A stretch of DNA of 64,000 bases from Gudongella oleilytica (GTDB lineage Bacteria; Bacillota; Clostridia; Tissierellales; Tissierellaceae): NCBI RefSeq assembly GCF_004101785.1, contig NZ_CP035130.1, positions 2,108,001-2,172,000 of the forward strand, given 5' to 3'. Each line of letters starts with the position of its first letter. Within the stretch, counting starts at the first letter, position 1. Below are positions 35,872 through 44,061 of this stretch, piece by piece. The notes beneath the pieces were generated by a model. It was not told where the DNA came from, ran no database searches, and saw nothing but the letters and a program-made list of their open reading frames with translations. The translations under genes were made by a program, and so were the position numbers.

Positions 35872-36143
35872 GCTACCACCTTTCTTTTGTAAGTTATTAT
35901 ATCATAAAATTACTTTTTAAAAAGATAAATCTTTATAATAGTTGAAATTACTACATTTGCTGTACTCTATGCTAATTCTTTTATAAAACATGTTTATTAA
36001 TTTATTTATATTTTAGCATCTATGCTCACAATTTAAATCCGAAATAATATTTAGAAATTGGATTTAAAGTGGTAAATTTATCGCAAAAATTTTTATAAAT
36101 TTGTTTGGCTAAAGGGAGGCCTGATAGGGTCGGTTAAAACTTG
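35872..36143. other. AT-rich intergenic region
   Basis: About 270 bp upstream of the methyltransferase-nuclease gene, very AT-rich, with no reading frame that has a ribosome site. It presumably contains that gene's promoter, which I could not assign with confidence. Confidence 0.5.
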
Positions 36144-36296
36144 ATGAAAGAAATTAAAGACGTTCTAAATCGAGCTACAAAGATGTTGAAGTCGGCTCTT
36201 GAGGTTTTGGTCGACTTGGAATGTAAAAAATTGACGTGTGTTGATGTCGATGGAATTTCGATAGGCAAAAATATACCCCTTAGCAGAAAAACCTAA
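36144..36296 (+). CDS. Possible small protein of 50 residues
   Basis: ATG 36144 opens MKEIKDVLNRATKMLKSALE and runs to a stop at 36296 inside the left arm of a strong terminator. The N-terminal half is a plausible helix. No good ribosome site is adjacent (GGGAGG lies about 25 bases upstream), so support comes only from composition and the terminator. No family recognised. Confidence 0.35.
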   Translation: MKEIKDVLNRATKMLKSALEVLVDLECKKLTCVDVDGISIGKNIPLSRKT

Positions 36297-36318
36297 CCCT
36301 GCTAAGGGGTATGTTTTA
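36273..36318. terminator. Strong bidirectional terminator
   Basis: A perfect 14-bp stem, ATACCCCTTAGCAG (36273-36286) with 36299-36312, is followed by GTTTTATT on the plus strand and ATATTTTTG on the minus strand. Confidence 0.88.
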
Positions 36319-36326
36319 TTGCGTCT

Positions 36327-36539
36327 TTAATAAAGGTTAAAATGACTACCTGACGCAAGAAGCTCGATGGTATCGGATAGAACTGAAAAATACCTATTGA
36401 CTATAGGTTCGTGGCCCGGTAGAGTCGTGTCAACGAAAAGAATACCTTTCGTTATTGCAGTAAGCCTGATACTGTCGGGATTCGTGGAAAATAAGAATTT
36501 TGATTTTATGCGGTCTTTGAGGCGTATAAAATGATGCAA
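36327..36539 (-). CDS. Doubtful small protein of 70 residues
   Basis: A leftward frame from TTG 36539 that ends 14 bp before the terminator stem. The later part (ITKGILFVDTTLPGHEPIVN) looks protein-like. It has no ribosome site and a weak start codon, so it may be a decayed gene. No family recognised. Confidence 0.3.
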   Translation of the reverse strand: MHHFIRLKDRIKSKFLFSTNPDSIRLTAITKGILFVDTTLPGHEPIVNRYFSVLSDTIELLASGSHFNLY

Positions 36540-36640
36540 ATGTCAAAGAAAGAAAAATGACGGTTTTCTTTACACTCTTGGAAATTCAGGCGTTCAGGCA
36601 GTAGATGAAGATGTCAATGAAAAGGAAGGAGGTTTTAATT

Positions 36641-37234
36641 ATGAGTACAATCTATGGTTATTGCAGATGTAGTACTGATGAATCAAGACAGGATATTGAC
36701 CGTCAAAGGCGAGAACTACGGAAACTGGGTGTAAATGACGAACACATCTACTTTGAATACGTAAGTGGCAAGAAACTTGTCAAGGTTGAGTGGGAGAGGC
36801 TATTGGAAAGAATTGAGGAAGGCGATGCGATAGCTACTACCGAGGTGAGCCGTATATCAAGGTCTACCAAACAGTTGTGCGAAATTATCGAAATAGCTCA
36901 GGAAAGGCGAATAAAACTCATTATAGGAGGTCTGGAAATAGATTGTAGCAAGGATGACCCTATGAGCCGAGGAATGATTCTAATGTGGGGCGTGTTTGCC
37001 GAGCTTGAGGCTGCGATTATTTCGCAGAGAGTTAAGTCAGGCATGGCAAATGCTAAGGCAAAGGGTGCTGTGATTGGACGACCTAAAACTACACTGGATA
37101 ACATACCCACTGGATTTCTTCGCCATTATCCAAAATACAAGTCTGGGGACTTAACCCTTACTGAACTGGCTCGTGTATGTGGTATTAGCAGGCAGACGGC
37201 TTACAAATACAAGACGATATATGAAGGCCAATAA
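36641..37234 (+). CDS. Small serine recombinase (resolvase/invertase)
   Basis: A 197-residue resolvase with the catalytic serine in GYCRCSTDESRQDIDRQ, the TEVSRISRS helix, the dimer helix around GVFAELEAAIISQRVKSG and a C-terminal Hin-type helix-turn-helix (LTLTELARVCGISRQTAYKY). ATG 36641 follows AAGGAGGT; the frame upstream to 36605 lacks a site. It heads a rightward group with two zinc-ribbon genes. It may resolve dimers or multimers of the element, or invert a segment. No inverted recombination sites were found. Confidence 0.9.
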   Translation: MSTIYGYCRCSTDESRQDIDRQRRELRKLGVNDEHIYFEYVSGKKLVKVEWERLLERIEEGDAIATTEVSRISRSTKQLCEIIEIAQERRIKLIIGGLEIDCSKDDPMSRGMILMWGVFAELEAAIISQRVKSGMANAKAKGAVIGRPKTTLDNIPTGFLRHYPKYKSGDLTLTELARVCGISRQTAYKYKTIYEGQ

Positions 37235-37259
37235 AACTGATTTAAGGGAGGATTTTAAT

Positions 37260-37730
37260 ATGGATATTGAATTTAGGTCATATTGCATGAAGTGCAAAAT
37301 ATGGGTAGGCAGTGAAAAAACACATAAATGTTCGACAGAGAATTTAGTTGTGGCTGATAAAGAAATGGTAGGGATTGTAGACAGGTTGTACATGATGGGG
37401 ATTACGCCGATGGTTGCGGTGTGGTCTACCACGGAGCTGGGAGAAGCAAGTGACTCCAAGTACTTAATAACAATTAAGATTGATATTGGCCAAAAGATAA
37501 GCGAGGCTGTGCTGGGAGAACTGCCCGCAGGCTGGCAATATCATTGGCATACTGTGACCCCTGATAGGTCGGAGTTACATATGATTGCCTACGTGGAACA
37601 TTGGTATAACCTTGGATTCGGTGAGAGTGCAGAAACTCGAGTATATGAACTGATAAAACAATTTGAGGACTACTTGGACACAAGGGATTGCGAGGCTGTA
37701 AAGGCATTACTCCTACTATTGGAGGTATGA
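37260..37730 (+). CDS. Zinc-ribbon protein of unknown function, paralogue A
   Basis: A 156-residue protein starting at ATG 37260 behind GGGAGGA. An N-terminal CxxC...HxC motif (YCMKCK, then THKC) suggests zinc binding. The middle (VGIVDRLYMMGITPMVAVWS, then LGELPAGWQYHW) and the C-terminal LDTRDCEAVKALL block recur in the next gene, so the two are tandem duplicates with low overall identity. It begins 25 bp after the resolvase stop. I know no family for it; a phage-like regulator or anti-defence protein would fit the setting. Confidence 0.7.
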   Translation: MDIEFRSYCMKCKIWVGSEKTHKCSTENLVVADKEMVGIVDRLYMMGITPMVAVWSTTELGEASDSKYLITIKIDIGQKISEAVLGELPAGWQYHWHTVTPDRSELHMIAYVEHWYNLGFGESAETRVYELIKQFEDYLDTRDCEAVKALLLLLEV

Positions 37731-37732
37731 GT

Positions 37733-38185
37733 ATGGTTGTCGAAACTAAAAGTTATTGCATGATTTGTAAACAGGCCATCACAAATAGCACTGAGCATGA
37801 GTGTCAGATAAAACGACAGGTATTGACTGACCCCATACTGGTTGGTATAGTGGACAGACTTTATAACCTTGGACTTGAGCCTGTGATGGCAATTTACAGC
37901 GTCAATAGCGTAGGCACTGCTTCTGATATGTACCATCCGAGTATCGTTATCCAGTTATCTAAACATTTAAAGTATAAGATACTGGGAGAATTACCCGCAG
38001 GCTGGAAGTACTGCTGGAATGATGGAAAGGTCTTTTCATTGGATTATAATGACTCGCAGAGCTATACTGACGCTGAGGAGTCAGAAGAACACATAAAAGA
38101 AGTCGTCAAAGACTTTGAGGCGTTTCTGGATACCCGAGACGTAGAGAGTACAAAAGCTCTAATGCTTCTGATGGCTTGCGGATAA
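37733..38185 (+). CDS. Zinc-ribbon protein of unknown function, paralogue B
   Basis: A 150-residue paralogue of the preceding protein, with YCMICK...HEC at the N-terminus, VGIVDRLYNLGLEPVMAIYS, LGELPAGWKYCW and a closing LDTRDVESTKALMLL. ATG 37733 is the better start, seven bases after GGAGG; ATG 37727 is only one base away. The spacing of 2 bp from paralogue A implies coupled translation. The stop codon lies inside the repeated 12-mer TGCGGATAAAAC. Divergence between the copies points to an old duplication with separate roles or partners. Confidence 0.7.
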   Translation: MVVETKSYCMICKQAITNSTEHECQIKRQVLTDPILVGIVDRLYNLGLEPVMAIYSVNSVGTASDMYHPSIVIQLSKHLKYKILGELPAGWKYCWNDGKVFSLDYNDSQSYTDAEESEEHIKEVVKDFEAFLDTRDVESTKALMLLMACG

Positions 38186-38280
38186 AACCCTTGCCTCTAA
38201 AGAGTTTCTTCTAATTATATACCGTATGTTTATCGTCCTACTATTTTTTTTCGCCATAGGCCGTTATGGTGCAGATAAAG

Positions 38281-38323
38281 GAAAAGACCCTCTCGGAGCG
38301 AATAAAACGCTCCGTGAGGGTTC
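38281..38323. terminator. Bidirectional terminator at the element's right end
   Basis: GACCCTCTCGGAGCG and CGCTCCGTGAGGGTTC pair around loop AATAAAA with one mismatch. T-rich tails occur on both strands. It separates paralogue B from the convergent rlmD. Confidence 0.88.
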
Positions 38324-38326
38324 TTC

Positions 38327-39964
38327 TTAATCTATTACCTTGAAATGACGTAGTGCATCTTTGATAGCCTCTACTTTGTGTTGAGGTGCTGGTTTATATG
38401 GGTGTTTCAATTCTTCCACTGCGTTTGGTGCGTCGTACATAGGGAGGCCAAGACTGCGTTTAACCTCTGCAATATAAGCACTGTGAACTTTGAAGCCGTA
38501 CTTTTTCATTATATAATCCTGTATCAACTTATAGGTAACACGGTCTGGCTGGGTTTCTCTGTCCTCACTATAGTCCATTTTTATGCTGATAAAATCGTCA
38601 GGTTTTTTGTGGGACAATAAAACAACCGTCTCCACATGCGGGGTTTTTGGAAATTGGTCCACACATTTAGCTCTTTTTATTTTATAACCTTTTTCTACGA
38701 ATATTTTCAGATCCCTTACAAGAGTCACAGGGTTACAGGACACATATACAAAGGTTTCTGGTCTGAAGTCTATGATCTTCTCGATGGATTTTGGATGAAT
38801 TCCATCTCTCGGGGGATCGAGAATTATTAGATCAGGCCTATATTCCAGTTTTTCAACTCCATGGAATACATCATCAGCTATGAATTCTACATTGTTAAGC
38901 CCGTTAATCTTGGCATTATCTCTTGCTTTTTCAACAGCCTCTTCCACTATTTCTATGCCAATTACCTTTTTTGCTACTGCTGCCATCATTTGGGCTATGG
39001 TCCCTGTACCGGAGTAAAGGTCGAATATTATCCTGTCTCTTTTATCCCCGGCAAATTCCCTTGCCATTGAATACAATCTTTCCGCCGACGAAGTGTTTGT
39101 CTGGAAAAATGAGAAAGGAGAAATGTCGAACCTGAGACCCAGGATCTCTTCTCTAATGTTGTCCTTCCCGTATAAAAGCTCCATTGAATCGGCTGTTACC
39201 GTGTCTCCAAGGCCGTCATTTATTGTGTGGAGTATTCCGGTTATGCTGCCATTAATATTTCCCCTCAATTCAAGGAGTATATTTTTAAATGCTTCTCTGT
39301 CTATGAACTCTTGGCTTGAAGTCACTAGATTTACAAGGATCTCTCCTGTGCTGTGGGCTCTTCTTATAACAAGGTGCCTTAGAACACCCTCATGGTTTCT
39401 CTTATTGTAAAAGGATACTCCCAAATTGTCGAAGTGGTTTCTTACAGCCTCTCTTATTATAGTAAAATCCTTGTGGACTATATTACAGTCATAGGTATTT
39501 ACAACTTCATAGAACCTGTTTTTCATGTGAAGGCCAAGAGCCAGGGGACCATCCTTTATTTCGTCACCAAAGGTATATTCCATCTTGTTTCTATATCCGC
39601 TGACTATGGGTGAAGGTTCAATTTCCTCAAGCTTTATTCCAAGTCCTTCCTTGTCAAACAGATCCTGAACCTGAGAATGCTTAAGCTTAAGCTCATCCTC
39701 ATAGGAGAGCGCCTGGTAGGAACATCCCCCGCAAATTCCTATGTGAGCACAACCTTTCTGAGTTTCCAAAGGGGATCTTTCAATAACCTCGACAGGCTTT
39801 GCCTCCCAATAATCCTTTCGCCTCCTGGAGACCCTGGCTGTAATCTTTTGCCCAGGCAAACCTCCCTTGATCCTGATTGATTTCCCCTCAAACTCTCCGA
39901 TCCCTTTATTTGGGAACTCAAGTCTTTCTATTCTAAATTCAATTAATCTATTCTTTCTGGGCAT
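38327..39964 (-). CDS. rlmD: 23S rRNA (uracil-5-)-methyltransferase RlmD with element-derived tail
   Basis: A 545-residue RNA methyltransferase with an N-terminal TRAM domain, a [4Fe-4S] motif (CAHIGICGGC near residue 72), the SAM fold (IIFDLYSGTGTIAQMMA) and the catalytic cysteine in VSCNPVTL. It methylates uridine in 23S rRNA. The core ends at PHVE (residue 445). The last 100 residues, including VHSAYIAEVKRSLGLPMYDA, are foreign, supplied by the integrated element; related tails occur on RlmD proteins carrying such insertions. Without it the protein would be 454 residues, as usual. The active site is untouched, so function is probably kept. Confidence 0.93.
   Translation of the reverse strand: MPRKNRLIEFRIERLEFPNKGIGEFEGKSIRIKGGLPGQKITARVSRRRKDYWEAKPVEVIERSPLETQKGCAHIGICGGCSYQALSYEDELKLKHSQVQDLFDKEGLGIKLEEIEPSPIVSGYRNKMEYTFGDEIKDGPLALGLHMKNRFYEVVNTYDCNIVHKDFTIIREAVRNHFDNLGVSFYNKRNHEGVLRHLVIRRAHSTGEILVNLVTSSQEFIDREAFKNILLELRGNINGSITGILHTINDGLGDTVTADSMELLYGKDNIREEILGLRFDISPFSFFQTNTSSAERLYSMAREFAGDKRDRIIFDLYSGTGTIAQMMAAVAKKVIGIEIVEEAVEKARDNAKINGLNNVEFIADDVFHGVEKLEYRPDLIILDPPRDGIHPKSIEKIIDFRPETFVYVSCNPVTLVRDLKIFVEKGYKIKRAKCVDQFPKTPHVETVVLLSHKKPDDFISIKMDYSEDRETQPDRVTYKLIQDYIMKKYGFKVHSAYIAEVKRSLGLPMYDAPNAVEELKHPYKPAPQHKVEAIKDALRHFKVID
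38630..38640. other. Right attachment junction within rlmD
   Basis: CTCCACATGCG on the plus strand encodes PHVE of RlmD. Everything beyond it towards lower coordinates (100 codons) is unlike a normal RlmD end and carries the element's ATAAAAC motif. Confidence 0.7.
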
Positions 39965-40068
39965 TCTACTCCTCCTAATAAATCAAGGGAAGACCTTCGT
40001 GTCTCCCCTTTTTGACTGTTACTATTATATAGAATATATTTCAGTTGTTCAACCGTTTTTACAAAGTA

Positions 40069-41484
40069 TCAATATTCGTATACCTTGGTGTAATCGCTGC
40101 TGTTCTTCTGGAACGTATACTCCTGTTTGTTGCTGTAATAAACAGAATCGAAGGTCGTGTCCACCACTACCCACTTGTTGTTTATAAAGACCTCATTCCA
40201 TGCATGATAAACATCCGTATACCTGTTATATCCCTTAACAAGCTTTATAGGAATACCCTCGCTTCTCTTCATAGCAGCAAATAGCGAGGAGTAATCGTAG
40301 CAAATGCCGTTGAGAACTCTCAAGGTTTCATCCGGATTCGGTGTATAGTCTGTAGTCAAACCATTGATTTTATCGTAGTTGTAGGTTACATTCTTCACTA
40401 TGAAGTCATAGCTGGCGTTTATCCTTCCTGTCGTGTCCGTTAGGTTTCCGACCAACTGAAGGTTTTTCCTGGCTGCAGCGCTATCAGGCGTCCAGGTTAT
40501 AGTTTGAATGGAGTTCAAATAAACTATATTTGGATCCTTAAGGTTTATGCTTAAGGTCTCCGTCTTTACATAACCATATTGGTTCCCTGATATATTATTT
40601 AAAACGCTGACCTTATACTCTCCATTTCCAAGTTGTAATGGAAAACCATGGATAACTCCATCCGGCTTTAGAGGATAGTAATATTTTGTATCTCCTTTTG
40701 CGACCATAACCTTTAGCTTCTCTGTGCCGCTGCCCTTGTAGCCTGCTCTGACAAGACCCTTGTCCTTTTGGCTCGTGTCTATATATGCTCCGGTTCCCTG
40801 GACTGTTGTTACCGTTTGTGTTGGAGAAGGCTGGATCGGCAATGGTTGAGGCTGGACTACAGCAGTTATGCCCTTGTACTTTTCGTACGTCCTTTTCATT
40901 AAGACTATAGCCTGCTCTCTGCTTGTGTTCTGAAGTGGTCCTATCCTGCTTGAATCTATCCCCTTCATTATTCCATTGGAATATACGAACTGCATAGCAT
41001 CGAGAGCCCATGAGGACACCTGACCCTTATCAGTAAAAGGAAAGGAAGAACTGGTGACCTTAGTGCTGATGCCGGAGGCATTCAAGGTCCTTGTGATCAT
41101 AACGGCTATCTCCTGCCTAGTTATCTTGTCATAGGGATAAAAGCTTGTGGGGGATTTCCCATTTATTATCTGCAGCCTATACGCTTTTAAAACCTCAGTG
41201 TTCTTAGTGTCACTAAAGGGATTAGCCCCTGCCAAAGCCTTATTTCCAGTCAGTCCTTCGTAGAGCTTGACTGCAAGGGAGGAAAATTCCTCCCTGGTGA
41301 TATCCCTTTTATAATTGCTCATGACACCTGAGTAAGTAAGCCCATATGCGAATGCTTGTCTAAGCTCACTTTCAGCCCAGCCACTCTGAGTCCCGTCAAG
41401 ATTTAATACCGTCGAGCTTGCATTTGCTACAGCCGGTACTAATATAAACACCAATATTAAAGCTATTCCAAAAAGTCTTTTCAT
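40069..41484 (-). CDS. Exported SLH-domain protein with transglutaminase-like domain
   Basis: A 471-residue protein with a signal peptide (cleavage after about ANA, residue 22), two to three S-layer homology repeats (about 30-205, with the pattern ITRQEIAVMI), a proline-rich linker, an Ig-like segment and a C-terminal transglutaminase-like domain. The putative triad is Cys in GICYDYSSLFAAM, His in DVYHAWNEV and Asp in VVVDTTFD. It would be held on the cell wall and act as a protease or peptidoglycan-modifying enzyme. It stands downstream of pilT and may share its transcript. Confidence 0.85.
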   Translation of the reverse strand: MKRLFGIALILVFILVPAVANASSTVLNLDGTQSGWAESELRQAFAYGLTYSGVMSNYKRDITREEFSSLAVKLYEGLTGNKALAGANPFSDTKNTEVLKAYRLQIINGKSPTSFYPYDKITRQEIAVMITRTLNASGISTKVTSSSFPFTDKGQVSSWALDAMQFVYSNGIMKGIDSSRIGPLQNTSREQAIVLMKRTYEKYKGITAVVQPQPLPIQPSPTQTVTTVQGTGAYIDTSQKDKGLVRAGYKGSGTEKLKVMVAKGDTKYYYPLKPDGVIHGFPLQLGNGEYKVSVLNNISGNQYGYVKTETLSINLKDPNIVYLNSIQTITWTPDSAAARKNLQLVGNLTDTTGRINASYDFIVKNVTYNYDKINGLTTDYTPNPDETLRVLNGICYDYSSLFAAMKRSEGIPIKLVKGYNRYTDVYHAWNEVFINNKWVVVDTTFDSVYYSNKQEYTFQKNSSDYTKVYEY

Positions 41485-41519
41485 GAAAACACCCCATTGT
41501 AAATTCAGTGAGGTCTGTT

Positions 41520-42581
41520 CTATTCCTCCTTAAGGTATCTGGATAGAACGTCCAGATTGAAGCTATATTGAATAGCATCATCTCTGGATATATAACCCTC
41601 ATTACATAACTGGGCAAGGCTTAGATCCATGCTTGTCATACCGTCTGATCTTCCTGTTTGTATCGCAGCATCTATTTGGGGCACTTTCCCTTCCCTGATA
41701 AGGTTCCTTATAGCGGGATTCGCAAGCATTATCTCAAAGGCTGGCACTCTTCCAAGCTTTTCTGAAGGTATCAGCTGCTGGGATACCACACCCTGGAGTA
41801 CAGTGGAAAGCTGAACTCTTACCTGCTGCTGTTGATTAGCGGGAAATATGTCGACGATCCTGTCTATGGTCTTTGCTGCTCCAAGGGTATGGAGCGTTGA
41901 GAATACCAGGTGCCCAGTCTCAGCAGCTGTAAGTGCAGCCGCTATGGTCTCATGGTCTCTCATCTCGCCAATGAGGATAACATCTGGTGCCTGTCTCATG
42001 GCAGATCTTAGAGCCTGGCTGTAGCTCTTAGCATCAAGACCTATCTCACGCTGGTCAACTATGCTCTTGTTATGCTTATGCAGATACTCGATTGGATCCT
42101 CAAGTGTAATTATGTGACAGGATCTATTTCTGTTAATCAGATCGATGATTTTTGACAGTGTAGTTGATTTCCCGCTACCTGTCGGACCTGTGATCAATAC
42201 AAGCCCCTTTGTACGTTTATGGAAATTAAGGACCGATTGTGGTATCCTTAAATCCTCGGGTTCATCCTGGATAAAGCTCAGAACTCTTATGGCTACGGCA
42301 AATGAGCCCCTCTGGTTGTACACTACTACCCTGTACCTCCCAACTCCTTTAAGAGATACTGAAAAATCCTTGTCTCCGTTCTCAAGAAATTCCTTGTAAT
42401 GCTCCTCCCTTTTAAAAAGGCTCTTGGCGAACTCCTCAGTATCCTCAGGATTTAAAACAGGATGGTCCAGGGGAACGAGCTTCCCGTCAATTTTAAATGT
42501 TGGAGGTACGCCGACTGTTATGAAAATATCTGATGCCTTCATTTCTACCGCTCTCTCAAGGAGCTGATTCGAATCAATCAT
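41520..42581 (-). CDS. pilT: Type IV pilus retraction ATPase PilT
   Basis: A 353-residue secretion ATPase. Walker A is GPTGSGKST near residue 135, with an Asp box and the Walker B-like IGEMRDHETI. The PilT signature AIRNLIREGK lies near 290. It hexamerises at the base of the pilus and drives retraction. It overlaps the preceding pilus gene by 8 bp and ends the leftward cluster. The extension ATPase PilB is not in view, so it must lie elsewhere. Confidence 0.93.
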   Translation of the reverse strand: MIDSNQLLERAVEMKASDIFITVGVPPTFKIDGKLVPLDHPVLNPEDTEEFAKSLFKREEHYKEFLENGDKDFSVSLKGVGRYRVVVYNQRGSFAVAIRVLSFIQDEPEDLRIPQSVLNFHKRTKGLVLITGPTGSGKSTTLSKIIDLINRNRSCHIITLEDPIEYLHKHNKSIVDQREIGLDAKSYSQALRSAMRQAPDVILIGEMRDHETIAAALTAAETGHLVFSTLHTLGAAKTIDRIVDIFPANQQQQVRVQLSTVLQGVVSQQLIPSEKLGRVPAFEIMLANPAIRNLIREGKVPQIDAAIQTGRSDGMTSMDLSLAQLCNEGYISRDDAIQYSFNLDVLSRYLKEE

Positions 42582-43041
42582 CCTCGATTACCTCCACATC
42601 CTCAAATTCAATGCTTTCATCGTATTCGAAATCTTCAGGTAAAATCTTAACAGCACTTACTATAGCCTGATCTGGCGCTATCCTATATATCTCCATCTTA
42701 AGCAGAAGCTCACTTCCTGAATCATTTTTAAGTATCCTTGATATCTCAATAAGCTCAGGATAGTCCTGGATCTCTGCCTCAGTGTGTGTCGACTGTATGA
42801 TTCTAATTGAATCCTCCAGCCCGATGCCACTATTTCCCTCAAGGACTTTGTTTATTGAGCTGATGAATTCTGATGCTTCACCCTCCAACAAATAATACTC
42901 CCTGGTCCAATCTGCATTCTTCTCTGCCAGTCTGTAATCGGCATACGATGATGATATCGCAAGAATGCTGAACACCATGAGAAGAAGGAAGGTTAAAATC
43001 ACAAGAACGCTTGAGCTGCCTCTTCTGTTTCTAAGCATCAT
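42574..43041 (-). CDS. Membrane-anchored type IV pilus-associated protein
   Basis: A 155-residue protein with one N-terminal transmembrane helix (SSVLVILTFLLLMVFSILAI, residues 9-28) and an acidic extracellular region. Position and shape resemble the PilX/GspK-like minor component that follows pseudopilins, but a clear prepilin cleavage motif is lacking. It overlaps its neighbours by 4 and 8 bp. No closer family recognised. Confidence 0.6.
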   Translation of the reverse strand: MMLRNRRGSSSVLVILTFLLLMVFSILAISSSYADYRLAEKNADWTREYYLLEGEASEFISSINKVLEGNSGIGLEDSIRIIQSTHTEAEIQDYPELIEISRILKNDSGSELLLKMEIYRIAPDQAIVSAVKILPEDFEYDESIEFEDVEVIEDD

Positions 43042-43550
43042 GGTTCGATCACCTCCAGAGGAGTCCGGATATATACCATCGTTTTCACCGAATTTAGAAT
43101 CGGCTCTGCTTCCTTTCCCTTGAAGTATGGTTTAAGCCTTCGAATTTGGAGCTTTAGTTCATAAAGGGACTTATCTTCTTCTACGATATCTTCGCTTTCC
43201 ATGGATAGAGTCGATACGAAGAGTATATCCTCACTATCCTCTTCAACCTCTTCCCATTCTTGATTGTAGTAGCCGGTTTTTTTAAGCTTATTTCCATATA
43301 TCACAGCATACTCAGTGTACATTTTATTCAATGGCTCTTCATCCCACTGCTCTGACTTTATAGATTCAATAATCCTCGTCGAAAGGAATACACTTCTGTC
43401 AAGCTCCTCTGCACGCAGAGCTATGTCCTTCGCTCCCATAAACAGCTGGATCATAATTGTTCCGGCGATTGCCAGGGTTCCTACGGATATTATCAACTCA
43501 ACTATTGTGAAGCCTCTTTTCTTTTCAGCTTTCCTAATAAACCAATTCAT
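43038..43550 (-). CDS. Prepilin-type minor pilin
   Basis: A 170-residue protein with a class III signal: KKRGFTIVELIISVGTLAIA (residues 10-29), cleaved after G13, with Glu5 of the mature protein present. The hydrophobic stretch forms the pilin helix and the rest is a variable globular domain. It is probably a minor pilin or pseudopilin of the same pilus served by PilC and PilT. A prepilin peptidase gene is not in the window. Confidence 0.85.
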   Translation of the reverse strand: MNWFIRKAEKKRGFTIVELIISVGTLAIAGTIMIQLFMGAKDIALRAEELDRSVFLSTRIIESIKSEQWDEEPLNKMYTEYAVIYGNKLKKTGYYNQEWEEVEEDSEDILFVSTLSMESEDIVEEDKSLYELKLQIRRLKPYFKGKEAEPILNSVKTMVYIRTPLEVIEP

Positions 43551-43567
43551 CCTAACCTCTCCCCGGC

Positions 43568-44053
43568 CTACAGCTTGGATAAATACCCTTCAATTGCTGA
43601 ATTTTGCTTATCAGTTTCCAAAATAACATTAAACTGGATCCCACTGTCATCCTCCTCAAGCATAAACCCTGATAGCTCCACTATCTCAAAGCTGGAATCA
43701 GGTTCAGGCTGTCCCCCCATTGGAATAAGTGCTTCCTTTAAAAACCCTTCATGTATAAAAATTACCGTCTCATAGGGTGCACCTTCTATACTTTGGCGCA
43801 TTACGAGACAGTCTCCATCGATTGAATCGTATACCGCTACTCTTATGGCACCAGCTTCCATAGACTGCCTTGCCCTGGTATAGATGTAGGATGCAGCCAC
43901 CCTGAGACTAGAATTAGCATCGCTCACCCTGGTTGTCGACGTGTAAACATCCGTACCAATGGAGACCAGCGTTAGTGTAGCTGCTGAAAAAAGGATAAGC
44001 AGCACCATCGCCAGTATTAATTCCGTAGAAGCTCTTCCCTTCCTTTTTCTCAT
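43568..44053 (-). CDS. DUF4860-like pilus-cluster protein
   Basis: A 161-residue protein with a basic N-terminus, one transmembrane helix (about residues 12-32) and an extracellular domain, of the kind annotated DUF4860 in clostridial type IV pilus operons. It has no canonical prepilin cleavage site but otherwise looks like a pseudopilin. It is 8 bp before the gene at 44062 and 17 bp from the minor pilin. Confidence 0.65.
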   Translation of the reverse strand: MRKRKGRASTELILAMVLLILFSAATLTLVSIGTDVYTSTTRVSDANSSLRVAASYIYTRARQSMEAGAIRVAVYDSIDGDCLVMRQSIEGAPYETVIFIHEGFLKEALIPMGGQPEPDSSFEIVELSGFMLEEDDSGIQFNVILETDKQNSAIEGYLSKL

Positions 44054-44061
44054 TATTGCAC

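Larger units (their letters stand above)
27106..38640. mobile_element. Integrative element of about 11.5 kb inserted in rlmD
   Basis: The right end lies in rlmD, where native sequence (residues to PHVE) passes into a 100-residue foreign tail. The left end lies in the recombinase gene, whose last nine codons (CVVLMSRVK) read as a normal RlmD C-terminus. Both junctions fall after the codons for HVE, at CTCAACGTGCG (27106-27116) and CTCCACATGCG (38630-38640), which agree at 9 of 11 bases. Removing the element gives an RlmD of 454 residues, the usual length. Cargo is recombinases, methyltransferases, nucleases and small zinc proteins. No conjugation or replication gene is seen. Confidence 0.85.

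Noticed and set aside
38186-38330. A tRNA gene as the integration target at the right end
   Set aside because: No tRNA fold is present; both junctions lie in the rlmD reading frame.
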